A stretch of 64,000 nucleotides of DNA. It comes from Engraulis encrasicolus. Taxonomy: Eukaryota > Chordata > Actinopteri > Clupeiformes > Engraulidae. The stretch spans positions 41,998,724-42,062,723 of the forward strand of contig NC_085873.1 in NCBI RefSeq assembly GCF_034702125.1, written 5' to 3'. Of the stretch, positions 1-12,784 are shown in pieces. How positions within the stretch are numbered: the stretch's first letter is position 1; each line of letters begins with the position of its first letter. The position numbers and the translations under genes are program-made. A model generated the notes under the pieces. The model saw only the letters and a program-made list of their open reading frames with translations, had not been told where the DNA came from and searched no databases.

Positions 1-222
1 AGTCATTTTTCAAGACTTGGTCTGACCAAGTCCATAACAATTAGCATTTCCCAAACGGCATGGTTGATCTGCCTCCTTAGGTTTGCTACTGGTTGACTGT
101 TGTCCGACCAAGTGAGTGGAGTTCCCGATTTTTTTGAGATCAGAAACAATATTTACATTTCTCTTGGCCTGCCTAGAAGCAGTGCAGAAGGTGCTGCATC
201 ACTGGGAGGTTGTGGCCTGTCT
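1..222 (-). mobile_element. Truncated copy of 9-bp-TSD MITE family
   Basis: Resembles the copy at 56796-57088 in the same orientation (TTCAAGACTTGGTCTGACCAAG, CCCAAACGGCATGGTTGA, GGAGTTCCCGATTTTT, and a GGTTGTGGCCTG end). The left terminus is cut by the window edge or diverged. Confidence 0.6.
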
Positions 223-1202
223 AGTGCAGTTCTGCAGTCGTCTTTTGATTTTAACATAGCCCCCATCACTCAGACTGGCCACCTCTTGAACTACTTCCAG
301 GACATGTCCATCGGCGTCTAATCTTGGATTCTGGACCAGAACCACCTTTTGGCATCGTCAGACTGGCATAAAACACACAGCTTCCAGTTAATGAGCTCAT
401 AATGCTTGATAATGCCTCTTGTTCACCTCGATGCTCTTCACCCATGATTATAACCAGAACAAACAGCAAACAGAACCCTCACCGTTACACTCCACCACCA
501 TCACCAACACCAGTTAATGACAGTATGTGCATTAACAATATTAATAACACCAATGTATTACTTGATTTGTAACTGTGTCTTGCAGTCAGATTCCAGGATC
601 ATCATACAGAAAATACATGCATGCTGAAGGAAGGCAAAAGGCAAAAATGTAACGCCTGTTGACATTCAATATATTCACTACATGGCACTGCTCCTGTTTA
701 CTGGATACAATGTAGCTGGTATGAGCTTTGCACAAGCAAGCCTGGATATATACAGCACAATGCTGGACACGTAAACTGTTTTGCACATTCTAGCTGGGAT
801 GTTTTGTATGGTGGGCTTGACAGACATGCATCTACTTGTAGATACTATACAGTAAATCACCAGTTCAAGTAAATTAGCATGGTAACAAACTGTCTGAGAA
901 TATTAAAACTACCACCAGTAGATTCAGTGACCCTGAAAATGTAGGTTTAGCAGTTTGAATCAATGTTTTAGCTCATTCAGAAGCTGAGATATTGCAAAAT
1001 TATGTTTTTTCGGAAGCCATTTTGAAAAATCCAAGATGGCCGCCATGCAGACATTTGTGCAAATGGAAACATGGTTTTTCTGATTGCTTATACAATATAC
1101 TTTTCAAAAATGTATAGTTTTCCAAATCCCCATAAAAATCCAGCGAAAGGTTCAGATCCAAACGTAATGAACCTGACTATAAGTAGGGATTGAGACTCCC
1201 CA

Positions 1203-1330
1203 ATTGGTTGGCAGGCAGGGAAGGCAGAGATGGAGGCAAGCAGGCAGGTAGGAATGGAGGGAGTAGGGATGGAGACTGGGAGAGAGGAAGAAAGGCAGGC
1301 AGGCAGGGAGGAAGAAAGGCATGCAGGCGT
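1203..1330. repeat. Imperfect purine-rich repeat
   Basis: GGCAGGCAGG, GGAGG and GGAAGAAAGGCA units alternate. A low-complexity G/A-rich stretch on the plus strand. Confidence 0.8.
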
Positions 1331-3050
1331 ACAAATGGGGTAGTCTCCTGGCCACTCGCCATGTCCCACCCAACTATGCCTGTAGGAAACACACATACTC
1401 ACACACATGTATGCACATTCACACATAATAAGACACATTTGTACACACACATACCTCTCCTCTCCTCACTTCCCCAACCCCTCAGGCATGAGCAGACAGC
1501 TGAGGCAATTTATCAGCAGGTCTTCAGCTGTGTATTTTCCTGTCTGCTGGAACCAGCAAAAAGTGGAGCATCATCATGTATATGTACACTAGACCTCCTG
1601 AGAAGTGAACTCTGAGAAGTAGGCCTATCTAGTATCCTTAGACATAGAGTTCTTCAGTAACGCGGAAGCATGTAGTAGATTGTAGTCTTTCATGTTAGCA
1701 TTTAAGGACTTCCTGGTTCGTATCGGCTTCCGGCCTCCATAGGGAATGAATAGGGGCTAGTTTCAAATAAGCTCCGAGTGCAAGCACGCGCTTAGCGAAC
1801 CCCCGCAAACTGTCGAGGGTGTTAAAAATAGGCTGTAGGTATGACATGGTTGATCATTTTGTGTCAAACTTCGACATAAATACGATGTTGCGTCCATATG
1901 CTAAACCCGGAAACTTTTGGCGACTACAGAAGCAGCGCCTGTATCTAACGTCATGTACGTGCGGAAGGTTGTACCCATGGCAACCAAAGGAAAGTATGTA
2001 GTTCGGAAGTTTTAATGATCAGAAAGGGGTTAGCAATATTGAATTATAATCGTCATGATTTAACATGTGAATACACCAACATGATGATACGATCCGTTCC
2101 ACTAATGAGAAAGGGATGCGGGGACACGCTAATGTTCGTTGTTGGCGTGCAACTTATATTTTTGCCAAACCTGAATCTCTATGGCGTTTTGCAATGTAAA
2201 AAATCGCCATGGAACCGGTAGTCCAAACGCCGCATACAAGTTGACGTCAACGCTGAAGAGCTCTATTGAGGACATCATTGACTTGAAAGCAGCGATTGGT
2301 TGATGGTGATAAATTGTAATTCTAGTAAAATATGAATTGTAACTGTCAATATTTGTGTTCTCATGTCCATTTTAACTTCATACATACTTCAAAACTAAGA
2401 TTTGAAAGTAAAAGTTTGTCTTTGTATTCTGTTTTTTTGTTGTTGACGTATGTGGACATGTGATTTACAAAATGGGCTGATCTCCATAGGATCACTTAAA
2501 TGCCAGACCTTTTTTTCTGAACTAGGGATGTCAGCTTGTGGCTGGACACCTTTTGAAATTTTGGAGGGTCTGCGCCTAAAGTAGTTTCCGTCATGTGATT
2601 TTCTGTTATGAGGGTCAGAGACAGAGATTGAATCTCTCCACAATGCAATGAAGGGGGTTCTCTGTCGATACTTGCTATAGAGATGAAATATTTCCTCAAA
2701 GTTTTCAGAGTTAACAACTAGGAAGAGTTTGTGTGTACCGGGTTCAGTTTCATCTGTTCAGTTCCATGGGTTCAGATGGGAGATGCCTGATGGATATTTG
2801 ACAGCCGGGTAGCAAGTTGATTGACTGCTTGACTAACTTGGCTGTATGACACACATGGTGAGCAGACATCAACAATAATGCAAATGAGGAATCACTTAGA
2901 GCTCTCTTGTCAGTGTTTCATCGTGCATTATCGTGAACAATCAGCTGAAACATTTTTTTTTAATGCAAGCTGTAATATTTTAATCTAAAACAAATATCTT
3001 TCATTGAGGGGCACAATTCCAGTTCCATAAAGCTGATGCGTCATTTCATA
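1331..3050. other. No gene seen
   Basis: Short CA stretch near 1390-1450. 1670-2270 has the CG-containing, MITE-like texture of other repeats (CTTCCTGGTTCGTATCGGC) but no ends that I could pair. Frames are short and without family resemblance. Confidence 0.5.
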
Positions 3051-3354
3051 ATGGAGTGTGTCATTTGCAATTATGTTCATGCACCATAAGCGCAAGTCAG
3101 ACTTTTATCTATCAAGGTCAACTAAAAAAAAAGAACAAAAAAGTTTATCGCATCTAATTAATGATTGCTCGAGAAAAAAATCTACAATAAGTGCTAAGCC
3201 TCAAGCGTCTGGAGTTCAATTATCTCTCTTAATTTCCCTAAATAATGTTTTGTACGTGACACGACTATTAGCACAACATAACCTGCCAAACAAACAGAGT
3301 GCATATCCTACTCCAGAGAGGCAGCTAAAACAGAACAAACCTCTGTGGAAGGAG

Positions 3355-3420
3355 ATAGATAGAGAGAGAGAGAGAGACAGAGAGAGACAGAGACAGAGAC
3401 AGAGAGACAGAAAGAGAGAG
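3355..3420. repeat. (GA)n and GACA-rich repeat
   Basis: AGAGAGAGACAGAGAGACAGA pattern. Confidence 0.9.
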
Positions 3421-3681
3421 GTTTTGAATTTGACCCCTTTTTTCATCCATTTGCAACAGATGTCAGAGCAGCCTTACCACTCCCACCCTACCTCCACCTC
3501 CCACCCTACTCCCAAATGCACCTTACAGCAGTTGTCTGAGTGTGTGTGTACGAGCGTGGAGATGGAAAATAAAAAGAAAGATGGGAAAAAAGTACAAATT
3601 GACTTGTGTGCACCTGGCAGGATGAATTACACAAGGACAAAAGCAAAGGGATACGCACGCGCGCACGCGCGCACGCACGCG

Positions 3682-3684
<3 letters not shown>

Positions 3685-3745
<61 letters not shown>
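3685..3745. repeat. (CA)n microsatellite
   Basis: Preceded by a GCGCACGC alternating purine-pyrimidine stretch from about 3655. Confidence 0.95.
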
Positions 3746-3748
<3 letters not shown>

Positions 3749-3885
3749 CAGTGAGTCCGTCCTCAGCTCTCTCACTTGCTAACTACTCGGCAGAGCGGAA
3801 GGTGCCAGAAGGTAATCACAGTTTCATCAGATGTAACATTTCGAACCAGCAACGGCGCTGCTAGCACAGTTGTTGTTCTGCCTCG

Positions 3886-4160
<275 letters not shown>

Positions 4161-4912
4161 GTGTTTGCTTGTTGTGTTACACTGTTGTTGTGTCTTTTTA
4201 TCCTCTACAATCCGGCGGCAACATCTAAGAGCCCCAGGCTTGTCTGATCCTGTCCTGTTTTTCAGACGCACCTTGTAAAGCACCTTGTATTTGATTAGCC
4301 TCGTAGCCTTGTAAGTCAGACAATGGTGTCTGCGATGCCGTCTTTTGGTGTTTTACAAAAACGCTGTCTGGGAAAATTAGCTATTAGGGCTGTCATGGCC
4401 TCCTATTAAGCAGGAGCAAGCAGAAAACCAGACTCAGCGGGGAAAAAAAAGGGATGATTGCAAAGGTGGTTACAAACAAGAATGTGGAGAGTGCACCGTT
4501 GATTGTTCAGAAATAGGCCTAGGCATGGCAATCATTTGAAGTCTGAGTCTCAATCTCTCCACTAAATGTGCACTTCCAAATGCACAGAGTTGCACTGTGC
4601 GGATGCACCACCAACACTTCAATTAACCTACAAAATCCGAAAAGCAAGATGGCTCTGCAATTCAAGCACGTTCAGTGAGAGTCACAATAATCTCCATTCA
4701 TTCATTTCAAACATACTGAGAGTGGGAACTGCAACTGTTTCTCCTACGAGATATTTTGTTTCACTCCACAAGATCATTAAGTCAAGACTGGATCAAGAAA
4801 TACCTGAAGGCAGACAGAGTTTTCAAAGGTATTATGAATTGATGAAATGGACTCTTGGTAGACAGGGTGGATGCATTCTCTGATTGCTGCAGGACAAGAC
4901 ATAAGCTAGTAC

Positions 4913-5116
4913 CAGAGAGAGTAGAGAGAGAGAGGTTCCATTGGCCCATTGTTTCCTGGTTCTATTATGGCCCCCCTTAGGCAGACCTAGGCAGACCGAA
5001 GGACTGTTCTATTCATTGTAGGAGCATTATGACACAGCCCTTTAGGCAGACCGGAACCTGGTCGCGTTAGGTGCCCATAGAAACCTATTATGTTGGCATA
5101 TACTTAAAGAATCTCT
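4913..5116. mobile_element. hAT-type MITE (204 bp), copy 1
   Basis: Perfect 8-bp flanks GCTAGTAC (4905-4912, 5117-5124). Ends CAGAGAGAG and AATCTCT. Nearly identical to 48713-48918. Confidence 0.8.
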
Positions 5117-5313
5117 GCTAGTACTGTACACACACATAGACAACGACAGCCAGTGCCACTACTGTATAGATTTTTTTATTATTATTATTTTTGGTGGAAT
5201 TTTAATAAGTATATTCATTGCAGCATATAAACCACCAATTACTAATTAATTCATGGGCATTACATGCCATTGCGCCACCTGATGCCTGAGCCCGCCCAAA
5301 AAAACGAACCCTG

Positions 5314-5318
<5 letters not shown>

Positions 5319-5398
<80 letters not shown>

Positions 5399-5425
5399 TG
5401 CATGCACGCACACACGCACACGCAC
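5319..5425. repeat. (CA)n microsatellite
   Basis: Near-pure CA array ending in CACGCACACGCAC variants. Confidence 0.95.
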
Positions 5426-5592
5426 CCAGACACCATAGCGTGTGGGTTCCTGACCTCCCAGTTTGCTCATCTGCTGGCCGCCACAACACATTAGCACTGT
5501 GATGCTGCAGGACCAACAGCAGAGCCAACCAACACCACAGCAGCACAGGGCTCCCAGAGGCCAGGGGACACACACAGCAAACATATACACAC

Positions 5593-5622
5593 GTGTGTGT
5601 TAGTGTGTGTGTGTGTGCGCGC

Positions 5623-5691
<69 letters not shown>

Positions 5692-5778
5692 TGTCTGTCT
5701 GTCTGTCTGTCTCTGTGTGTGTGTGTGTATACTCTTGTGCGTACGTGCGCTTGTGCGCGCGAGCGTGTGTGTGTGTGT
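5593..5778. repeat. (TG)n compound microsatellite
   Basis: TG array, then (TGTC)n at about 5691-5712, then TG and GCGCG variants. Confidence 0.95.
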
Positions 5779-5847
5779 CAATAGACCCATTGGCATACAG
5801 AGAGCTTAGCATCTGGTCTCAGAAAATTGTTTGCAAATGGCCTAGTA

Positions 5848-5960
<113 letters not shown>

Positions 5961-6092
5961 CAAGGGCAAGATGCTCTTTCCTATATTGGATGAGGATAGT
6001 AATATTTTATGCACAAGGTTTGTTTTTTTGCACAATTTATACTCAGACCTGGCTCCATAACCTTAGTTGGTTTTCTGCCTACATTGGGGGAC

Positions 6093-6093
6093 T

Positions 6094-6182
<89 letters not shown>

Positions 6183-6190
6183 ATGTGTGT
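6093..6190. repeat. (TG)n microsatellite
   Basis: Uninterrupted TG for about 87 bp. It can pair with the CA array 75 bp downstream. Confidence 0.95.
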
Positions 6191-6259
6191 ATTTGTGAAC
6201 GTTTGTGTAGACAAATCACACAATATATATTTATTTCTTTGCTCTCATTCTTACAGATA

Positions 6260-6398
<139 letters not shown>

Positions 6399-6529
6399 AG
6401 TGTGCATGTGATGTCTTGGTGCCTCATTCTCGGCAAGAGAGCAAAATAAAGATCAATACTCCGTGACAGGTTATGATTTCTCACAAGAGCAAAGAGCACA
6501 ACAAAGACATCTAATGCCTGTACCCTGTG

Positions 6530-6661
6530 TGTCAGTGTGTGTTTGCGTGTGTGTGAGTGTGTCTGCGTGCTTGTGCATGCTGAAAATGAGACAGAGTGTG
6601 TGTGTGTCTGCCGCTGTGTGCGTGTGTGCCTGTCATGAGCGGGACGGGAGCGGGATGAAGG

Positions 6662-6717
<56 letters not shown>

Positions 6718-6727
6718 CGTGCGTGCG

Positions 6728-6769
<42 letters not shown>

Positions 6770-6795
6770 TACGTGCGTGCGTGCGTGTGTGTTAG
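6530..6795. repeat. (TG)n compound microsatellite
   Basis: Several TG blocks separated by unique bases, with (GTGC)n at about 6712-6728 and 6768-6786. Confidence 0.9.
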
Positions 6796-6975
6796 TGTTG
6801 TCCTGTGTGTAAATCTGTGCATGCCTGTGTGAGCACTTGGCATACTTGTACGTTTTGTTCCTCCTCTCAATCCTCAGAACAGTGTCTTCATATCTGCACA
6901 CTAAACAATTTTCATATTGATTTCTTACTCCCATCTGTCTGCCTGGCCCACTGAGGTTTTATAGATTAATTAGAA

Positions 6976-7275
6976 TCAGTGGCATGCACATACATTTTAG
7001 GGCAGGTGCTGAAGGGGAGGGGGGGGGGGGGATGTGGGTCATGTGGTACTTCCATATTGAGGCTATATATATTACAGTACATTGGGGCATTTTGTCTCGT
7101 GCTTTTGATCATCGTGAAGCATTTTTAGATTGTCATGGCAACAAAGACCACAGTACATTGTGACATTTTTTTATTTTATTTTTTTAAGAACTTTCAAAAA
7201 TGCCATTTTTTGTCCAGTAAGGCAAAGGGGCAGGTGCTTGAGCACCACTTCATCCCTATCCGTGCACACCTATGG
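6976..7275. mobile_element. Possible hAT-like MITE
   Basis: CAGTGGCATGCACATACATT at the left and an inverted GGTGTGCACGG at the right, with GGGCAGGTGCT/AGGTGCTTGAGCACC blocks just inside. No clean duplication found. Confidence 0.35.
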
Positions 7276-7425
7276 TGAGAGTGAAAAGAGCTATAACAAG
7301 ACTCTAGTCTACAGGGTGACCACTCTCTCTGGCCCCCTTTATACCACCCTGTAGTGGACGACGGGACCACGGCTCGTGTAGTGGATGCTTGAAGCATGCG
7401 ATGGATGAATAAAGGGGTTTTAAAT

Positions 7426-7428
<3 letters not shown>

Positions 7429-7476
<48 letters not shown>
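7429..7476. repeat. (CA)n microsatellite
   Basis: Pure CA. Confidence 0.95.
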
Positions 7477-7478
<2 letters not shown>

Positions 7479-7606
7479 TGCTTCAAACCCAATGTTGTAA
7501 AAACCTGCAAAAAGTTTGTGAGTATTACGCACTTAATCTCTGCTGCACTTTAAGTGGGATGGGGGGGCTGGGGGTTCAAGCACTGGTGTCACTTTTACCT
7601 GTTATT

Positions 7607-7720
7607 GCACTTTACTTGAAAACCTGCTGCTACTAAGTATTGTACCCCAAACACAATTTCACTGCCTTTTTGACAACGACAATAAATTCTTGAATCTTGA
7701 ATCTTGAATTGAATCTTGTA
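7607..7720 (+). mobile_element. LINE 3' tail
   Basis: CACAATTTCACTGCC, TTTGACAACGACAATAAA and a CTTGAAT repeat form a typical fish L2/CR1-type 3' end. Confidence 0.55.
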
Positions 7721-8166
7721 TACACCATGGGAGTACACAACTCCCTTATATTGTTCATTTTTCCTGTTGGTGTTGACAGCTTTTGACACTGATGAAGTCT
7801 GTGTGTGTGTGTGTGTGAGATTTTTTTTTTAAAAGCATAGGTTATTTTGTGTGTCTTTCATTTAACCTTTTTACCGGGTAAGGTAAGGAAGTTGTTTTTA
7901 AATTTCTGGAGTTTGTTGGCAGGCATAAGGGTGGCCTCTTAAGGGGTCCTTGCCTCCAGTGACTGCACATGAATATGGGCAAACACGGGAAGAAAGTGTC
8001 TCCGCCAAGGATAGCAATCTGCAATATGAATCTGTCAGCCGACACCATTATGCGTTCTTTTGATTTGAGAATTCATGAATATGTATTATAGCTGGGAGTC
8101 ACTTGGTGTGCAGTCACAAATGTATCGTAAAGCACAATATTGTTTTTACTATTCCTCTTTTCCTGA

Positions 8167-8382
<216 letters not shown>

Positions 8383-8815
8383 TTTCATCACTGGATGCTT
8401 TCCATTGATGTGAACTTAATGCACTAGTTTGCCATATTTGACTACCTAACTGCTGTTTGTTGGCAAGAGGCCTGAATTTTTGGAGCTTTTTTCATGCATT
8501 TTTGCAATTCAATCATTCGGGATTGGAAGGTGCTGTGCTGTGCAATGTGAAAAGGGGGCTCTCCCAGATACACCTGGTCTTCTTCTTTTTCTATCACTCT
8601 TGCTCATTTAGGCCTACTTATTCCACTCCACACCTTTCTCTTTCTCTTTCTTGATGTGTTCAAATAACAACCTTGAGAGGAGGAGATTCATAAGTAACTA
8701 ACATATTCACGACTGACCTCCCTAACTAAAGCAGCAACAGCAGGTTCCAAATATGAATTTTCAAGGTACCAAAAGGGGCATGTAGTACCTTGCATACGAC
8801 GAGCCCCGTTTTGAT

Positions 8816-9234
8816 CAGAGATGCACCGGATCCTGATTTTTAGGATCCTGCCGGATACCGGATCCACTGCTTAAGATCCTGCCGGATCCGGAACCGGATA
8901 CCGGATCTTATGAAAGGGTTGAAACACATAGCCAACTCGCACACCTGGGCCATTTTTATTACGTTGGCGCAAACTATTTTTAAGACTCATTGGCTTACTG
9001 CCACACTGCCTTCAACGGCCGCTTCCAATGGGCTTTCACTCCATGCAGCCAATGGAGTTGTGAAAGACTGACTGAAAAGCCTAGGCTACGTAAAAGAGAT
9101 GCCCCAGATCCTGATTTTTAGGTAACTGCCGGATACCGGATCCACTGCTTAAGATCCTGCCGGATCCGGATAGTCTGAAAAACCCTATTATCCTGCCGGA
9201 TCCGGAACCGGATCTTGGATCCTGTACATCTCTA
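8816..9234 (+). mobile_element. hAT-type MITE with GGATCC subterminal repeats, copy 1
   Basis: Perfect 8-bp flanks GTTTTGAT (8808-8815, 9235-9242). Termini are CAGAGATGCACCGGATCC and, inverted, TAGAGATGTACAGGATCC. Many CCGGATCCGG-like motifs cluster in both subterminal regions. Confidence 0.9.
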
Positions 9235-9329
9235 GTTTTGATCATGGCTTTCATCGCTCGAGCAACACAGTTGAGTAAAGGCCACATATGGCGCAAGCTC
9301 CTTAGAGATGGAATGGTCATAGTGTTGTG

Positions 9330-9459
9330 AAAATTGAAAATAAAGGCTCCCGCTTCTTTTCATTTAATTTGACATGCTTCATTTCATTGCATGTGCCATT
9401 TGGTCACATTAAATGAAAAGAAACGGGAGCCTGGTGTGCTGACCTTATTTTCAATTTTC
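9330..9459. repeat. Palindromic element
   Basis: AAAATTGAAAATAA with GGCTCCCGCTTCTTTTC at the left is mirrored by GAAAAGAAACGGGAGCC and TTATTTTCAATTTT at the right, enclosing about 40 bp. Probably a MITE. Confidence 0.65.
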
Positions 9460-9620
9460 ATGTGACTTTGTTAGTCCTGCACCCAAAATATTTTTGAGAC
9501 GGATGTGCATGTTTTTGTTCCCAAAGATGCTGGTGTGGTAGCAGCCAGTGATGGCATTTGGAGGGGGGCACTGAGAACAAACTACCACCAACAGCTCAGG
9601 GAGAGGGTTAGAGCCTAATC

Positions 9621-9834
9621 CAGGGGTTCCCAACCTTTTCCAACTTGGGGCCCACTCGAAATTGTCACAAATGTTTGGGGCCCACCTCTGACCCGATTAC
9701 GAATAAAACTCACATAAATCAGCAGCAACGCACACCAAAATGTGGTTATAATTTTTAGAATATTATTTCAAGACCCACTTGGTATACCTTCAGGGCCCAC
9801 CAGTGGGCCCTGGCCCATAGGTTGAAAATCACTG
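9621..9834. mobile_element. hAT-type MITE
   Basis: Perfect 8-bp flanks GCCTAATC (9613-9620, 9835-9842). TIRs are CAGGGGTTCCCAACC and, inverted, CAGTGATTTTCAACC. Confidence 0.88.
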
Positions 9835-9990
9835 GCCTAATCTATGGTCATACCAAATGCAGCAGATGTGGTCAAATAACTGAAGAAACTCACTGGACTA
9901 TACAGATTGACAGCATTTTTTATGTTTCATCACAGAAAGAAGCTTGTGTTTTTCGTGTGACGATAAAAACACTAAAGCCGCAGCCTTTAA

Positions 9991-10298
9991 CGGTGCAGTG
10001 TGTAATATTTTTTGTAGTTTATTTCCAGAATCCATGCTGCCCATTCACTAATGTTACCTTTTTCATTAATACTTACCACCACCATCAAATTCGACTGGAA
10101 AAAATTGCTCCTGGTCCGCCACTTTGAATTTCCAGAAATAGGCATTTTTAGCTGAAATACTCACTGCCCTTTGGTCATACTAGTAAATATTAGTTCATTA
10201 ATCATTAATCAAACTCAAATTCGGCAGTAGACAGCACAATTTCACTGAGCAGTGTGGTTGCAATACCTACTCTGGCCACCATCTTACACAGTGCACAT
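9991..10298. mobile_element. TTAA-flanked MITE
   Basis: TTAA on both sides (9987-9990, 10299-10302). TIRs are CGGTGCAGTGTGTAATAT and, inverted, ATGTGCACTGTGTAAGAT. A second, interrupted copy starts at 24579. Confidence 0.7.
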
Positions 10299-10341
10299 TT
10301 AAGGCTTCGTGTTGGAGGTGCTAAAAAGGGCATGTGTCTTG

Positions 10342-10845
10342 TAGCCAGCAGAGGCGCATCTTACCACCAGGCAAGGCAGGCAGCCGCTCGGGGCCCCCAA
10401 GCCTCTAGATAGTGGATAACAGCACACACTTTACCACAGTAGTGGCGATTTTGATTCAAATGTTCATTATTTTGCATTTTCGCTTGGGGCACCCAAGCCT
10501 CTAGATAGTGGATAACAGCACACACTTTACCACAGTAGTGGCGATTTTGGTTCAAATGTTCATTATTTTGCATTTTCGCTTGGGGCCCCACCTGACCTTA
10601 GAATCGCCTCTGGTAGCCAGGCTGTGCCCTGCTAGTGAAGCAACAGCTTCAGCATTGCTACCAGTCAGGTCAAGAGTCAATGCATGTACTTTCTGAGTTC
10701 CCGCAAATACGGGAACTCCTCCCACTTTGTTGGGAAGCAAACAATCATTAGCAAACAAAGGGATGCCGTTCGGGAAATGTCAATTGTTATCCTCTTGGTC
10801 AGACCAAGTCTCGAAGAGATTTGAAAGTCGATGATAATCAGACTA
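10342..10845 (+). mobile_element. MITE of 9-bp-TSD family, interrupted by hAT MITE
   Basis: Begins TAGCCAGGCTGTGCCC and ends AATCAGACTA. Near-identical 9-mers TGTGTCTTG (10333-10341) and TGTATCTTG (10846-10854) flank it. A hAT MITE sits 7 bp inside its left end. Confidence 0.72.
10349..10612. mobile_element. hAT-type MITE with internal 96-bp duplication
   Basis: Perfect 8-bp duplication GTAGCCAG on both sides (10341-10348, 10613-10620). TIRs are CAGAGGCGCATC and, inverted, CAGAGGCGATTC. A 96-bp unit beginning AAGCCTCTAGATAGTGG is repeated in tandem (10399 and 10495). Confidence 0.88.
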
Positions 10846-11379
10846 TGTATCTTGTAGACGAGCTCTGTGTTGACCATGGCTTGCATCATATAGTGCCAGC
10901 TCCTTAGAGATGGAATATGGTCATTAGTGTTCCCCAAGATGCTGGCAGGGAGACGAGTATCAAGTGATGGCATTTGTAAAAGGGCATGGAGGACAAGCTA
11001 CCACCAGCAGCCCAGGGTCTTACACAGTCTTCTTGATTATAGCCTTATTGTACGCACATGCATGTTACATAACAAATGCAGCAAAAGCAGGGGCAAGTCA
11101 GTCTTTGAGTGAGATATAAGAACAAGACTGTGTTGAGGCACTACATGCTACTGATGGCTGTACTGTAGGCTGCGTTTTAAGACTTAATGTATGTTCATCA
11201 CTGATTCTTGAGAAAGTGGCTAAAACAGGTTGTAATGTTGACAGAAAAAAACAAAGTAAATTACAAAATGATATGGTATATCCTCGTAGACTAAGGTCTT
11301 GGCTTTTCAGAAATGCACAAGGCCAATCTCCCCATTATGTATTTTTTTCAGAAATCAGGCTTTTCTCCGATCATACCTT

Positions 11380-12784
11380 GTTTTTTGTCAACACCGTCAG
11401 ACACAATTAAAAGTTATTAAAATTGTATTGATTTGGTTGCATATGTATCTGGAGTTTTTAAGTGATTATGTGTGTTTTTTGGTTCACACATATGCCTTTA
11501 AATGTTGAAAATTCACTTTTGTTCTATTTTAATACTGTTTCATGTGTTCTAATTTTAAAATATGTACCGTCATACGATGCTTACTTAATGCCTAAATACA
11601 ACAAACAATTTTTTGTAATTTCACAAATATTCGTGTAGGCTTAAATTGGCTATTACTTTGATATTTCAACAACTCCTAAGGAAAATGTTGTAAGCACATT
11701 CCTTTAAAATGTCCAAAACTCCTTCTTACGGTGGTGACTTAAGAACTGACGGTGGTGACAGTAATCTGAGAGTGGTGAAAGTGGCCTAATTAGTACCTGC
11801 ATTTAGCAAAATAAATAGCCCTCTCAAGTCAATGGCATCTTGCATAAACACTTTATTTTTGTGTGTGCACAGTATGAGCATGTGTTTTTACTTCATTAGT
11901 TAGATTATCTAGGAAGTAAGCCACTGGTTGTTGAAAATGTGGTAAAACAGCTTTTAAGTTGTTCAAATCGAAAATAAAGAGGTGTATTATCATAGATGTA
12001 GGTCTTGGCTGTGCAGGGAATGCATTGGCCAAGCTCCCCATGTTTAACATTTTTCATAAAATGGGCTCTTTCTTGTTTTGTCAACAGCGGCAGACAGAAT
12101 TAAAAGTAAAAACACATGTTTACTGTATTAATGTGAATTACTTTAACAATTCAACATAACTGTAGATACTTATTGTATGCATATTCTTAAAACATGTCAA
12201 AAACACGTAAAACATGTGTTTTTTGGTGAACTCCATCAGATGTCACCACCGTCAGGTTTTCTGACAAAAAAAAACCTCCAAATGCACCTCAGTGGTGGCT
12301 AGAGTATCATTTTGGATCACAATTATTACTAACATGCCTAGTAATGTTTCATTAACCAGCACAATTTAGTAAAATATGGAACAACATGATGAGCAGAACA
12401 AAATCTGACGGTGGTGACATCTGACGGTGTGAGACAAAAAAACACTCTTTTAAATATTATGCATTGTTTGTTCACATTAGCCATTTCATTTTCGCTCTGT
12501 TTCTTGGGTGCTTCATACCTTTTCTGAAAAAAATTATATTTATTAACATTAATGTAATACAATACTATTAAAACCCCCGACGGTGTTGACAGTTTATGGT
12601 TGGGACAGTACCAGTGTCCAAACAAATTAACAAATTGAGGACAAAATAGTAAACTTACAGGAGCTTCAGTGATGGTGAAGTATGCAGTAGAGCTAAAGGT
12701 TTGGAAAGGGGTCCTCAGTAATGAAAATTACCTTGTGCATACTTGATTTTATTGTCTTTTAGAAAAAATCTGACGGTGGTGACC
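11380..12784. other. AT-rich region with ~10 copies of a CTGACGGTGGTGACA-like motif
   Basis: Plus-strand matches begin at 11725, 11746, 11766, 12405, 12421, 12577 and 12770. Inverted ones lie at 11386-11400, 12079-12093 and 12241-12255. Three are exact. Segments around 11215-11420 and 11940-12110 are also diverged copies of each other. No coding frame or TIR explains it. Confidence 0.75.
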
